Source: Chitinophagales bacterium (GTDB lineage: Bacteria; Bacteroidota; Bacteroidia; Chitinophagales; Chitinophagaceae). Taken from it: a stretch of DNA of 64,000 nt. Below the pieces are notes generated by a model that was given only the letters and a program-made list of their open reading frames with translations, searched no databases and was not told the DNA's origin. A program made the translations under genes and the position numbers. This document shows positions 43,935 to 52,622 of this stretch, piece by piece; the first letter of the stretch is position 1, and every line of letters begins with the position of its first letter. The stretch covers positions 1-64,000 of the forward strand of contig JAFLBN010000006.1 of the NCBI GenBank assembly GCA_017303395.1. The letters are read 5' to 3'.

Positions 43935-44735
43935 ATGGGTCAAAAAACTAATCCTATAGGTAACAGGTTGGGTATCGTTCGCGGATGGGACTCAATGTGG
44001 TTTGGCGAGAAAAAGGATTTCGGTCAGAAACTGGTAGAGGATCACAAAATCCGTACTTACCTGAATGCACGTATCAATAAAGGCGGTATTTCTCGCATCG
44101 TTATTGAGCGTACTCTGGGTAAACTGATCATCACAATCCACACTTCTAAGCCTGGTATCATTATAGGTAAGGGCGGTTCTGAAGTTGATCGCATTAAAGA
44201 AGAGTTGAAAAAACTCACCGGTAAAGAAGACGTTCAGATCAACATTATGGAGATCCGTCGTCCTGAACTGGATGCGAACATCGTGGGCGAAACTATCGCT
44301 CGTCAGTTGGAAAGCCGTGTTAGCTACAAACGTGCTGTGAAAATGGCAATCTCTACCGCTATGCGCATGGGTGCAGAAGGTATCAAGATAAAAGTAGGTG
44401 GCCGTCTGGGTGGTGCTGAAATCGCTCGTTCTGAAGAGTTCAAGCAAGGTCGCACTCCACTGCATACATACCGTATGGATATCGACTATGCATCAGTATT
44501 TGCACTGACTGTATATGGTAAAATCGGTATCAAAGTATGGATATGTAAAGGTGAAGTACTGGGCAAACGTGATTTGAACCCTAACTTCTCTGCAGGTTCA
44601 GACAACCGTGGCAATGCTGCAGGTGGTGGCCGTCCGGAAGGTGGTCAGCGTGGCGAAGGTCGTGGTGGTGAACGTCGCGGTGGCGGTGAGCGCCGTGGTG
44701 GTGGCGAACGTCGCGGTGGTGGCAAAGGCCGTTAA
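43935..44735 (+). CDS. rpsC: Ribosomal protein uS3 with Arg/Gly-rich tail
   Basis: 266 residues. The KH domain ([24 protein letters not shown]) and the C-terminal domain ([30 protein letters not shown]) are typical and form the mRNA entry helicase site. After about residue 222 an extra tail of some 43 residues is built of GERRGG units repeated three to four times, basic and disordered. Such RGG tails occur in other Bacteroidota uS3 proteins and may add RNA binding. Confidence 0.97.
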   Translation: MGQKTNPIGNRLGIVRGWDSMWFGEKKDFGQKLVEDHKIRTYLNARINKGGISRIVIERTLGKLIITIHTSKPGIIIGKGGSEVDRIKEELKKLTGKEDVQINIMEIRRPELDANIVGETIARQLESRVSYKRAVKMAISTAMRMGAEGIKIKVGGRLGGAEIARSEEFKQGRTPLHTYRMDIDYASVFALTVYGKIGIKVWICKGEVLGKRDLNPNFSAGSDNRGNAAGGGRPEGGQRGEGRGGERRGGGERRGGGERRGGGKGR

Positions 44736-44774
44736 TTGTAAAATAATTAGAGCAACTATTTAAATATTGTAACA

Positions 44775-45197
44775 ATGTTACAACCAAAAAAGACGAAACA
44801 TCGTAAAGCGCACAAGGGCAGAATCAAAGGTAACGCACAACGCGGTACAATGGTTGCTGCAGGTTCTTTCGGACTGAAAGCGCTTGAACCAAAGTGGATA
44901 AACAACCGCCAGATTGAAGCTGCGCGTCAGGCTCTTACCCGCCACATGAAACGTGAGGGTAATGTTTGGATACGCATTTTCCCTGACAAACCAATAACTC
45001 GCAAACCTGCTGAGGTAAGGATGGGTAAAGGTAAGGGTAGTCTGGAATTCTGGGCAGCTGTAGTACACCCGGGTCGCATCATGTTCGAAATTGATGGTGT
45101 ACCTATGCAAGTGGCTAAAGAAGCACTGGAACTGGCAGCTCAGAAACTGCCTATCAAAACCAAATTCGTAGTACGTAGAGACTACGTTGAGGCATAA
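44775..45197 (+). CDS. rplP: Ribosomal protein uL16
   Basis: 140 residues ([54 protein letters not shown]). It organises the A-site region of the 50S subunit. The start codon lies in the small palindrome GTAAC-AAT-GTTAC (44769-44781), which could affect initiation. Confidence 0.97.
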   Translation: MLQPKKTKHRKAHKGRIKGNAQRGTMVAAGSFGLKALEPKWINNRQIEAARQALTRHMKREGNVWIRIFPDKPITRKPAEVRMGKGKGSLEFWAAVVHPGRIMFEIDGVPMQVAKEALELAAQKLPIKTKFVVRRDYVEA

Positions 45198-45212
45198 TCA
45201 AAAGTAAAATTA

Positions 45213-45240
45213 GGTTTGCGGCTTTCAATCGTTGCAAATC
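45213..45240 (+). promoter_or_regulatory. Hairpin in the rplP-rpmC spacer
   Basis: GGTTTGC pairs with GCAAATC (7 bp, one G-U) around a 14-base loop, before the rpmC start at 45267. Confidence 0.35.
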
Positions 45241-45266
45241 ATAATAAATAACAAATAGAAATTAAA

Positions 45267-45479
45267 ATGGCAAAAGCAAAAAAAGCGAAAGTTGACGATT
45301 ATCGTTCGCTGGATATCGATGCGCTGAATAATAAAATCGGCGACGAAGAGCTGCGTTTGAAGAAAATGAAGTTCAGCCATGCGGTAAACCCAATTGAAAA
45401 TCCGCTTACTATTCGCCAATTGCGCCGTACCATCGCGCGTATGAAGACGGAACAACGCAAAAGAGCATTAGGTTTCTAA
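45267..45479 (+). CDS. rpmC: Ribosomal protein uL29
   Basis: 70 residues: a basic start (MAKAKKAKVDDYRSLD) and the two-helix hairpin ending IARMKTEQRKRALGF. It lies at the tunnel exit next to uL23. Full length, 15 bases before rpsQ. Confidence 0.95.
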   Translation: MAKAKKAKVDDYRSLDIDALNNKIGDEELRLKKMKFSHAVNPIENPLTIRQLRRTIARMKTEQRKRALGF

Positions 45480-45494
45480 GTAAATTTTTTATAG

Positions 45495-45761
45495 ATGTCA
45501 ACAACGACTGAAAGAAAAAGCAGAAAAACCCGTATCGGGATTGTGAGCAGCAGCAAAATGGAAAAAACCATTACTGTAGCTGTAGAGCGTAAGGTAAAAC
45601 ACCCGATTTACGGAAAGTTCGTTAAAAAAACGACTAAATTCCATGCACACGACGAAAGCAGTACTGCCGGTGTAGGCGATACAGTTCGTATTATGGAAAC
45701 ACGCCCGTTGAGCAAAACAAAACGCTGGCGCCTGGTAGAAATTATTGAAAAAGCTAAGTAA
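45495..45761 (+). CDS. rpsQ: Ribosomal protein uS17
   Basis: 88 residues ([68 protein letters not shown]), an OB-fold primary binder of 16S rRNA. Full length, 12 bases before rplN. Confidence 0.97.
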   Translation: MSTTTERKSRKTRIGIVSSSKMEKTITVAVERKVKHPIYGKFVKKTTKFHAHDESSTAGVGDTVRIMETRPLSKTKRWRLVEIIEKAK

Positions 45762-45773
45762 TCTTATTAAGAG

Positions 45774-46142
45774 ATGATACAACAAGAATCAAGGCTCAAT
45801 GTAGCAGACAATAGCGGTGCAAAGGAAGTACTTTGTATCCGTGTATTGGGTAACTCGGGCCAGGACTATGCCGGTATCGGAGATAAAATAGTGGTAACCG
45901 TGAAAGACGCGTTACCGGGTGGTGGTATCAAAAAAGGTACTGTATCTAAAGCTGTTATCGTTCGTACCAAAAAGAAATTGCGCCGTAAAGATGGTTCGTA
46001 CATCAATTTTGATGACAATGCAGTAGTACTGCTGAACAACTCTGACGAACCACGCGGTACTCGTATCTTCGGGCCGGTAGCTCGTGAGCTGCGCGATAAA
46101 GGTTATATGAAAATAGTTTCATTGGCACCTGAAGTATTGTAA
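45774..46142 (+). CDS. rplN: Ribosomal protein uL14
   Basis: 122 residues ([54 protein letters not shown]). It forms an intersubunit bridge and is the RsfS target under stress. Full length. The spacer after it contains a consensus -7 element. Confidence 0.98.
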   Translation: MIQQESRLNVADNSGAKEVLCIRVLGNSGQDYAGIGDKIVVTVKDALPGGGIKKGTVSKAVIVRTKKKLRRKDGSYINFDDNAVVLLNNSDEPRGTRIFGPVARELRDKGYMKIVSLAPEVL

Positions 46143-46151
46143 AATTTGTTG

Positions 46152-46159
46152 TACCTTTG
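46152..46159 (+). promoter_or_regulatory. Candidate internal promoter before rplX
   Basis: TACCTTTG matches TAnnTTTG fully and is the same octamer as in the main rpsJ promoter. It sits in a 63-bp spacer, 46 bp before the rplX start, and CGCCC follows. No TTTG was found 19-23 bp upstream. Confidence 0.45.
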
Positions 46160-46205
46160 CCGCCCGTTTGGGTAGTGAAGGCCTCAACGTTAAAAAAATA
46201 ACATT

Positions 46206-46544
46206 GTGAAACAAAGATTTCAACCAAAATTCAACATCAAAAAAGGTGATAACGTGGTAGTAATTGCCGGCGATGATAAAGACCGTAGCAACCCACGCAA
46301 GGTGTTGGCTGTTTACCCTCAGAAGAGCCGTGTGCTTATAGAAGGCGTAAACATGGTAACGAAACATCTGAAACCAAACGCGCAGAATCCTCAGGGCGGT
46401 ATCGTTAAAGAAGAAGCTACTATTCATATCTCTAACGTTATGCTGTGGGATGCTAAACAAAAAGCGCCGGTTCGCATCAAACGCGAACGCACTGAAGGTG
46501 GTTTTAAACGTATATCTAAAAAATCAGGGGAGGAAATTAAATAA
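46206..46544 (+). CDS. rplX: Ribosomal protein uL24
   Basis: 112 residues; initiation is at GTG 46206 (no ATG in place). KOW motif [38 protein letters not shown], then [24 protein letters not shown]. It starts 50S assembly. Its stop overlaps the rplE start by one base (TAATG), so the two are translationally coupled. The GTG start may set a lower basal level. Confidence 0.97.
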   Translation: MKQRFQPKFNIKKGDNVVVIAGDDKDRSNPRKVLAVYPQKSRVLIEGVNMVTKHLKPNAQNPQGGIVKEEATIHISNVMLWDAKQKAPVRIKRERTEGGFKRISKKSGEEIK

Positions 46545-47119
46545 TGGCAACGACTACATATACACCTCGCTTACAGAAGAAGTATAAAGACGAAGTAGTA
46601 CCTGCTTTAATGAAAAAGTTTGGTTACTCTACAGTTATGCAGTGCCCTCGTTTGGTTAAGATATGCCTGAACCAAGGTGTTAAAGGTTCTGTTTCTGATA
46701 AAAAACTGATAGATGACGCGGTAACTGAAATGACTAACATCTCTGGTCAGAAAGCAGTACCTACATTGTCTAAAAAAGATATCTCGAACTTCAAGCTGCG
46801 TAAGGCTATGCCAATTGGCTGCCGCGTAACGCTTCGTCATACAAATATGTTCGAATTCCTGGATCGTTTTGTTGCTGTTACCCTGCCACGTGTACGTGAC
46901 TTTAAAGGTATCAACGATAAATCATTTGATGGTCGTGGTAACTACACAATGGGTGTTACTGAGCAAATCATCTTCCCGGAAATCAACATTGATAAGGTAA
47001 CTCGCATCAGCGGTATGGATATCACTTTCGTTACTACAGCACGTACTAACGAAGAGGCATACGAACTGCTGAAAGAACTGGGCCTGCCTTTCAAAAACAT
47101 TAAAAAAGATAACAACTAA
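46544..47119 (+). CDS. rplE: Ribosomal protein uL5
   Basis: 191 residues ([54 protein letters not shown]-like C-terminus [16 protein letters not shown]). It binds 5S rRNA and contacts P-site tRNA. About ten residues longer than the E. coli protein at the N-terminus. Six bases before rpsN. Confidence 0.98.
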   Translation: MATTTYTPRLQKKYKDEVVPALMKKFGYSTVMQCPRLVKICLNQGVKGSVSDKKLIDDAVTEMTNISGQKAVPTLSKKDISNFKLRKAMPIGCRVTLRHTNMFEFLDRFVAVTLPRVRDFKGINDKSFDGRGNYTMGVTEQIIFPEINIDKVTRISGMDITFVTTARTNEEAYELLKELGLPFKNIKKDNN

Positions 47120-47125
47120 TAATAA

Positions 47126-47395
47126 ATGGCTAGAGAATCAGTAAAAGCCCGCCAACGCAAACGCGAAGCTATGGTAGCAAAATTCGCTGAAAAGCGTGCT
47201 GCCCTGAAAGCTGCAGGTGATTATGCTGCTTTGGATAAACTTCCAAAGAATTCATCAGCAGTTCGCTTGAAAAACCGTTGCCAGCTTACCGGACGTCCTA
47301 AAGGATATATGCGTCATTTCGGTATCTGCCGTAACATTTTCCGCGATATGGCATTGGATGGCAAAATACCAGGTGTACGTAAAGCAAGCTGGTAA
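47126..47395 (+). CDS. rpsN: Ribosomal protein uS14, zinc-free type
   Basis: 89 residues ([59 protein letters not shown]). It lacks the CxxC pair of the zinc-binding 61-residue form and is the longer, zinc-independent type, so 30S assembly should not depend on zinc through this protein. An 85-bp spacer with small inverted repeats follows. Confidence 0.97.
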   Translation: MARESVKARQRKREAMVAKFAEKRAALKAAGDYAALDKLPKNSSAVRLKNRCQLTGRPKGYMRHFGICRNIFRDMALDGKIPGVRKASW

Positions 47396-47480
47396 TTTAT
47401 AACGTATCAAGGTCGGGTAGAGTAATACTCAAAGCCGAAACCGGACACAATTAAAAACTTTACAAAACTCAACAAAAGAA

Positions 47481-47879
47481 ATGGTAACAGATCCTATAGC
47501 AGATTTTCTTACTCGTATCCGTAACGCGCAAATGGCTCGTCACCGCATCGTAGAAATCCCTGCTTCGAATGTTAAAAAGCGTATCACGGAAATCCTTTAC
47601 GATAAAGGTTATATCCTGAAATACAAATTTGAAGATGACAACAAACAAGGCATCATCAAAATAGCTTTGAAATACAATCCTCAAACAAAGGAACCTGCAA
47701 TCAAAGCTTTGGAACGCGTTAGCCGTCCGGGTTTGCGCCAGTACGCTAAGCCAACAGAAATTAAACGTGTAATGAGCGGTCTGGGTATCGCTATCGTTTC
47801 TACATCTAAAGGTGTAATGACTGATAAAGAAGCACGTGCAAACAACGTTGGTGGTGAAGTAATGTGCCACATTTATTAA
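47481..47879 (+). CDS. rpsH: Ribosomal protein uS8
   Basis: 132 residues ([64 protein letters not shown]). In E. coli uS8 represses the spc operon by binding near rplE; no matching site was identified here. Full length. Confidence 0.98.
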   Translation: MVTDPIADFLTRIRNAQMARHRIVEIPASNVKKRITEILYDKGYILKYKFEDDNKQGIIKIALKYNPQTKEPAIKALERVSRPGLRQYAKPTEIKRVMSGLGIAIVSTSKGVMTDKEARANNVGGEVMCHIY

Positions 47880-47893
47880 TAGATTTTAACACT

Positions 47894-47937
47894 GGTACCC
47901 CTGATACATTAAGCCGGTTCCTATACAGGCTGATCGA
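47894..47937 (+). promoter_or_regulatory. Hairpin in the rpsH-rplF spacer
   Basis: ACCCCTGAT and ATCAGGGT can pair with one bulged C; the loop of about 27 bases includes AAGCCGGTT. Part of a set of structured spacers in this cluster. Confidence 0.35.
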
Positions 47938-47970
47938 TCAGGGTTACTGCAATAAATAAAATAGTAGACA

Positions 47971-48525
47971 ATGTCTCGTATAGGTAAGAAACCAATTACA
48001 ATTGCAAAAGGCGTAACTGTTACTGTTACTCCTGCTAACGAAGTCATCTTCAAAGGTCCTAAAGGTGAACTGAAACAAGCTATCGACCGCGATATCAAAG
48101 TTGAAGTTGAAGGTGAAACTTTGAATGTTACTCGTCCTACAGACCAAATACGTCACCGCGCACTGCACGGCTTATACCGCGCACTGTTGTCGAACATGAT
48201 GCTTGGTGTAACTGAAGGTTTTAAAACTGAACTTGAACTGGTGGGTGTGGGTTATCGTGCCGCTGTTACTGGTCAGCAATTGGATATGGCTTTAGGTTTT
48301 TCTCACAACATCATCTTTGATCTTCCAAAAGAAATCAAAGCTGCTGCAACTGCAGAAAAAGGTCAGAATCCTAAAATTATTCTGGAATCTATCGATAAAC
48401 AACTGCTGGGTGCAGTAGCTGCAAAAATCCGTAGCCTGCGTAAACCAGAACCGTACAAAGGTAAAGGTGTTCGCTTTGTTGGTGAGGTTGTTCGTCGTAA
48501 AGCTGGTAAATCTGCTGGTAAATAA
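47971..48525 (+). CDS. rplF: Ribosomal protein uL6
   Basis: 184 residues (MSRIGKKPITIAKGVTVTVTPANEVIFKGPKGEL; LGAVAAKIRSLRKPEPYKGKGVRFVGEVVRRKAGKSAGK). It sits near the factor-binding centre. Full length. The 111-bp spacer after it is the longest in the cluster. Confidence 0.98.
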   Translation: MSRIGKKPITIAKGVTVTVTPANEVIFKGPKGELKQAIDRDIKVEVEGETLNVTRPTDQIRHRALHGLYRALLSNMMLGVTEGFKTELELVGVGYRAAVTGQQLDMALGFSHNIIFDLPKEIKAAATAEKGQNPKIILESIDKQLLGAVAAKIRSLRKPEPYKGKGVRFVGEVVRRKAGKSAGK

Positions 48526-48534
48526 TAAAGGTTA

Positions 48535-48556
48535 TCATCCGCCAAAGCGGGTGATA
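48535..48556 (+). promoter_or_regulatory. Hairpin in the rplF-rplR spacer
   Basis: ATCATCCGC and GCGGGTGAT pair (9 bp, one G-U) around a CAAA loop, with no T-tract after it. Probably a structural or processing element, not a terminator. Confidence 0.45.
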
Positions 48557-48636
48557 TCTGTATTTATAAATTTTGTAAACATTTCGGTAGCCACAAAGCC
48601 ACAAGCAGCGTGAGCCCGTAAAAAAATAGATAAAAA

Positions 48637-48996
48637 ATGTCATTAGATCCAAAAGTACTCCGCCGTCAGAAATTGCGTTGGCGCATTCGTGCCAAAGTTG
48701 TTGGCACAGCTCAAAAACCACGCCTTTCTGTATTCCGTAGCAACAAGGATATCTACGTTCAACTGATAGATGACGCAACAGGCACAACACTGGCTGCTGC
48801 AAACTCTCGTCAGAAAGATATCGCTGCGCAAAAAGGTACAAAATCTGAAAAGTCTGCAATGGTTGGTAAAGCAATCGCTCAGAAAGCAATCGCGCTGGGT
48901 ATCGAAGCTTGCACCTTTGACCGTGGTGGTTATTTGTATCATGGCCGTGTTAAGTCTGTAGCAGACGGCGCACGTGAAGGTGGTTTGAAATTCTAA
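48637..48996 (+). CDS. rplR: Ribosomal protein uL18
   Basis: 119 residues ([67 protein letters not shown]). It brings 5S rRNA into the 50S subunit. Full length, 36 bases before rpsE. Confidence 0.98.
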   Translation: MSLDPKVLRRQKLRWRIRAKVVGTAQKPRLSVFRSNKDIYVQLIDDATGTTLAAANSRQKDIAAQKGTKSEKSAMVGKAIAQKAIALGIEACTFDRGGYLYHGRVKSVADGAREGGLKF

Positions 48997-49032
48997 TTAT
49001 AACATTGTTTAACTTTTTCTTTTAGAAATATA

Positions 49033-49551
49033 ATGGCGAAGACACAATTAAATCGCGTAAAAGCCGGAGACCTTGAACTGCATGAAAAGGTAGTGGCTAT
49101 CAACCGTGTGGTAAAAACCACTAAAGGTGGCCGTGCATTCAGCTTTTCTGCATTGGTGGTTGTAGGTAATGGTCAAGGTGTGGTAGGCCACGGTCTGGGC
49201 AAGGCAAAAGAAGTACAGGAAGCTATCACTAAAGGTATAGATGACGCTAAGAAAAACCTGATAAAAGTACCTGTAATGAATGGTACTATCCCTCACGAGC
49301 AATTTGCTAAAGAAGGTGCTGCTAAAGTTTTGATTAAACCAGCTGCACACGGTACCGGCGTTATCGCAGGTGGTAGCATGCGCGCTGTGTTGGAAGCTGC
49401 AGGTGTTACTGACGTACTGTCTAAGTCTTTAGGTTCTGCTAACCCTCACAACGTGGTTAAAGCTACTTTCGTTGCACTGGGTATGCTGCGCGAGCCTGTT
49501 ACTGTTGCAAGACAACGTAACGTAAGCCTGAAAAAAGTATTCAACGGTTAA
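49033..49551 (+). CDS. rpsE: Ribosomal protein uS5
   Basis: 172 residues: the dsRBD-like domain ([52 protein letters not shown]) and C-terminal domain ([43 protein letters not shown]). It lines the mRNA entry tunnel with uS3 and uS4. Full length. Confidence 0.98.
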   Translation: MAKTQLNRVKAGDLELHEKVVAINRVVKTTKGGRAFSFSALVVVGNGQGVVGHGLGKAKEVQEAITKGIDDAKKNLIKVPVMNGTIPHEQFAKEGAAKVLIKPAAHGTGVIAGGSMRAVLEAAGVTDVLSKSLGSANPHNVVKATFVALGMLREPVTVARQRNVSLKKVFNG

Positions 49552-49600
49552 TAACTGTTGTTTGATAATCGAATTTTAACTCTTGAATTATAATAGCGTC

Positions 49601-49786
49601 ATGGCTAAAATTAAAATTACACAGACGAAGAGCGGAATTGACCGTCCTGAACGCCAAAAGCGTACGCTTGTAGCGCTGGGCCTGCGTAAAATGCACGCTT
49701 CTGTAGAAGTGGAAGCTACGCCTCAGATACTGGGTATGGTTCGTACCGTTAATCACCTGGTGAAAGTAGAAGAAGTAAAAGCTTAA
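49601..49786 (+). CDS. rpmD: Ribosomal protein uL30
   Basis: 61 residues from the ATG at 49601 (MAKIKITQTKSGIDRPERQKRTLVALGLRKM; TPQILGMVRTVNHLVKVEEV). An upstream in-frame TTG would add six residues unlike the family and is rejected. Followed by a 58-bp spacer with a hairpin. Confidence 0.96.
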   Translation: MAKIKITQTKSGIDRPERQKRTLVALGLRKMHASVEVEATPQILGMVRTVNHLVKVEEVKA

Positions 49787-49799
49787 TTCATTAACTGAT

Positions 49800-49825
49800 T
49801 TGCGAGCGGTTTTACATTCCGCGCA
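49800..49825 (+). promoter_or_regulatory. Hairpin in the rpmD-rplO spacer
   Basis: TTGCG pairs with CGCAA and, inside it, CGG with CCG across a 9-base loop, 20 bases before the rplO start. Confidence 0.4.
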
Positions 49826-49844
49826 AGTTCAAAAATTGTAAACT

Positions 49845-50291
49845 ATGCAATTGCACAATCTTAAACCTGCAGAAGGTTCAGTACACAAAGTAAAACGTAT
49901 CGGTCGTGGTGAAGGTAGTGGCCATGGTGGCACATCTACACGTGGTAACAAAGGTGCTCAGTCTAACACTGGTTACAGCCGCAAAGTAGGTCACGAAGGT
50001 GGTCAGATGCCAATCCAACGCCGTATGCCTAAACGTGGTTTCAAAAATATGAACCGCGTTGAATATAAAGTTTTCAATCTGGGTCAATTAGATTTCCTGA
50101 TCGAGCGTTATGCTATTCAGGAGTTCTCTCTTGACAATCTTTATATCAATGGCCTCATCAGCCGCACAGATCTGGTTAAGATCCTCGGTGCAGGCGAAAT
50201 GAAGACTAAAATGGTATTCAAAGTTAACGCTATCAGCGAAAAAGCTAAACAAGCTATCGAAGCTGCAGGCGGCTCAGTAGAACTGGTTTAA
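49845..50291 (+). CDS. rplO: Ribosomal protein uL15
   Basis: 148 residues (MQLHNLKPAEGSVHKVKRIGRGEGSGHGGTSTRGNKGAQSNTGYSRKVGHEGGQMPIQRRMPKRGF; KVNAISEKAKQAIEAAGGSVEL). A late-assembling 50S protein. It is the last ribosomal protein gene here; an intrinsic terminator lies between it and secY. Confidence 0.98.
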   Translation: MQLHNLKPAEGSVHKVKRIGRGEGSGHGGTSTRGNKGAQSNTGYSRKVGHEGGQMPIQRRMPKRGFKNMNRVEYKVFNLGQLDFLIERYAIQEFSLDNLYINGLISRTDLVKILGAGEMKTKMVFKVNAISEKAKQAIEAAGGSVELV

Positions 50292-50306
50292 GCTAATTCT
50301 ATTTCT

Positions 50307-50336
50307 AAAAGACGCATTTGGTAAAATGCGTCTTTT
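50307..50336 (+). terminator. Terminator/attenuator between rplO and secY
   Basis: AAAAGACGCATTT and AAATGCGTCTTTT form a perfect 13-bp stem around GGTA, with a T-rich right side (TCTTTTATCGTTTATT). Located inside the operon, it should reduce read-through into secY. Confidence 0.75.
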
Positions 50337-50378
50337 ATCGTTTATTCGCATTTCATTTTTGATTAACTACAGTTCCAA

Positions 50379-51731
50379 GTGAAGAAACTAATTGAAACGC
50401 TTAAGAATATCTGGAGTATAGAAGAACTCCGCAAGCGAATCCTGTTTACGCTATTGCTGGTATTAGTATACCGTGTAGGTTGCTATATTACACTTCCCGG
50501 CATCAACCCTAATATGCTTGCTCTTGACGGAGGACAAGACGGTCTGTTGGGCTTGTTCAACATGTTTGCAGGTGGCGCATTCAGCCGTGCATCTATTTTT
50601 GCATTAGGTGTTATGCCTTATATCTCTGCATCTATCTTCATGCAGCTTGCAGGTATTGTTATCCCTCAGTTTGCCAAAATGCAACGCGAAGATAGTGGCC
50701 GTAAGAAAATTAATCAATACACCCGTTACCTGACAGTACTGGTTACTGCATTCCAGGCAAGTGCTTATGTTGCTTATTTGCGTACACAAACTGCTGGTGC
50801 TATTGTTCCCGAATTCAGTGCTTTCATGTTCTGGTTATCTACAGTAGTGGTATTAACAGCAGGTACACTGTTTGTAATGTGGATGGGTGAAAAAATAACT
50901 GATAAAGGTATTGGTAACGGTACATCTCTTATCATCATGGTAGGTATCCTTGCTCGTCTGCCACACTCTATAGTACAAGAGTTCGATGCTAAAAACATCG
51001 GTGGTGGTGGTGGTCTGCTGATATTCCTGATTGAGATTGCTGTATTTATCGCAGTTATCGTTGGTCTGATATTGCTGACACAAGGTACACGTAAAATACC
51101 TCTGAACTACGCACGCCGCATCATCGGCAGCAATAACGCTGCTAAAGAAGTTTCTGGCGCACGCGATTTCATTCCTTTGAAAGTAAACTCTTCAGGTGTA
51201 ATGCCTATCATCTTTGCGCAAGCTATCCTTTTCATACCAGCAACTGTTACAGGTTTTGCATTCGGTGAAAATGAAACTGCACAAGGTTTTATCAAGGCAT
51301 TATCTAATCCTCAGTCTATGTGGTATAATATCATGTATGCTGTATTGGTAATAGCATTTACATATTTCTATACAGCGTTGATATTCAACCCGACTGAAAT
51401 GGCTGATAACCTAAAACGTAATAATAGTTTTATCCCGGGTGTAAAACCAGGCGAACCAACAGCTGATTATATCGCTACTATCATGGATCGTATCACATTG
51501 CCGGGTGCAATATTCCTTGCACTTGCTGGTATCCTTCCGGGTGTTGCTGGTTTGCTGGGTGTAACAAGCGGTTTTGCTTCTTTCTTCGGTGGTACTTCAA
51601 TGCTGATTGGCGTTGGTGTTATCCTCGATACATTGCAACAAATTGAAAGCCATCTGCTGATGCGCCAATACGATGGCCTGATGAAAACAGGACGCATCAC
51701 CGGTCGCCAGAGTGCAGGAGCTACAGTATAA
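50379..51731 (+). CDS. secY: Preprotein translocase subunit SecY
   Basis: 450 residues with ten membrane helices; the channel of the Sec translocon. Starts at GTG 50379, which lies on the conserved KKLIETLKNIWSIEELRKRILFTLLLVLVYRVGCYITLPGI. Other family segments: GIMPYISASIFMQL-type (GVMPYISASIFMQLAGIVIPQ), MGEKITDKGIGNGTSLIIM, NSSGVMPIIFAQAI and RQYDGLMKTGRI. A terminator hairpin lies in front of it and map follows after 18 bases. Expression is probably set apart from the ribosomal genes. Confidence 0.97.
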   Translation: MKKLIETLKNIWSIEELRKRILFTLLLVLVYRVGCYITLPGINPNMLALDGGQDGLLGLFNMFAGGAFSRASIFALGVMPYISASIFMQLAGIVIPQFAKMQREDSGRKKINQYTRYLTVLVTAFQASAYVAYLRTQTAGAIVPEFSAFMFWLSTVVVLTAGTLFVMWMGEKITDKGIGNGTSLIIMVGILARLPHSIVQEFDAKNIGGGGGLLIFLIEIAVFIAVIVGLILLTQGTRKIPLNYARRIIGSNNAAKEVSGARDFIPLKVNSSGVMPIIFAQAILFIPATVTGFAFGENETAQGFIKALSNPQSMWYNIMYAVLVIAFTYFYTALIFNPTEMADNLKRNNSFIPGVKPGEPTADYIATIMDRITLPGAIFLALAGILPGVAGLLGVTSGFASFFGGTSMLIGVGVILDTLQQIESHLLMRQYDGLMKTGRITGRQSAGATV

Positions 51732-51739
51732 TATTTTTG
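51732..51739 (+). promoter_or_regulatory. Possible -7 element before map
   Basis: TATTTTTG, a full TAnnTTTG match, sits directly after the secY stop and 10 bp before the map ATG. No -33 element is seen, so it may be chance in an AT-rich gap. Confidence 0.25.
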
Positions 51740-51749
51740 ATAAGCGTAC

Positions 51750-52589
51750 ATGATACATATTAGAACTAAAGACGAAGTTGAACTAATACGCAAAAGCGCT
51801 TTAACAGTCACTGCCACCTTAACACAGGTGGCAAACTTTTTAAGGCCAGGTATTACCACTGCATCTATTGATAAGATGGCAGAGGAGTTTATACGCGATA
51901 ACGGTGGTATTCCTTCTTTTAAAGGTTATGGCCCGTCATATTCTCCGTTTCCGGCTTCGCTTTGTATTTCTGTGAACGAAGTTGTTGTTCATGGTTTTCC
52001 TAGCAATTATGAATTGAAAGATGGTGATATCATTTCTGTAGATTGTGGTGTTTACATGAATGGTTATCATGGCGATCATGCTTATACATTTGCTATAGGT
52101 AATGTGAAGCCTGAATTGTTGAAACTGATGCGTGTTACCAAAGAATCGCTTGCAAGAGCTGTAGCCGAGGCGCACGAGGGTAACAGGATTGGCGATATAT
52201 CTTTTGCAGTAGAGAACTATACAAACCGTGAGCATGGCTATGGTGTAGTGCGCGAACTGGTAGGGCATGGCGTAGGCAAAAAGCTACACGAAGATCCGCA
52301 GGTACCCAACTATGGCCGTCGTGGTGATGGTAAGCGCTTGAAAGAGAATACAGTACTAGCTATAGAACCAATGATAAACCTCGGTACACGCGATGTACTG
52401 ACATTGGAAGATGGGTGGACAATCGTAACTGCAGATGGTAAACCATCTGTGCATTATGAGCACACCACACGCGTAGGTAAGAATAAAGGTGAGGCACTCT
52501 CCAGCTTCGTACCTATAGAAGCCGCAGAAAGGGCTAATAAGGAGCTAAATACAGGTCATTTGGATCCTGTTGATACTCCTGCATCATAA
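51750..52589 (+). CDS. map: Methionine aminopeptidase, type I
   Basis: 279 residues. It removes the initiator methionine from nascent proteins. All five metal ligands are seen: Asp in SVDCGVYMNGYHGDH (two Asp), His in ELVGHGVGKKLHEDP, Glu in LAIEPMINLG and Glu in VHYEHTTRV. The last 25 residues (EAAERANKELNTGHLDPVDTPAS) extend beyond the catalytic fold. In many Bacteroidota infA, rpmJ, rpsM, rpsK, rpsD, rpoA and rplQ follow map; here a strong terminator and the convergent lgt come next. Confidence 0.97.
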   Translation: MIHIRTKDEVELIRKSALTVTATLTQVANFLRPGITTASIDKMAEEFIRDNGGIPSFKGYGPSYSPFPASLCISVNEVVVHGFPSNYELKDGDIISVDCGVYMNGYHGDHAYTFAIGNVKPELLKLMRVTKESLARAVAEAHEGNRIGDISFAVENYTNREHGYGVVRELVGHGVGKKLHEDPQVPNYGRRGDGKRLKENTVLAIEPMINLGTRDVLTLEDGWTIVTADGKPSVHYEHTTRVGKNKGEALSSFVPIEAAERANKELNTGHLDPVDTPAS

Positions 52590-52594
52590 TATTG

Positions 52595-52620
52595 AAAAAG
52601 CCCCGAATTCGGGGCTTTTT
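52595..52620. terminator. Perfect bidirectional terminator after map and lgt
   Basis: A 26-bp perfect palindrome: AAAAAGCCCCG and CGGGGCTTTTT with AATT between. It lies 5 bases after the map stop and 2 before the lgt stop. Confidence 0.95.
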
Positions 52621-52622
52621 TC

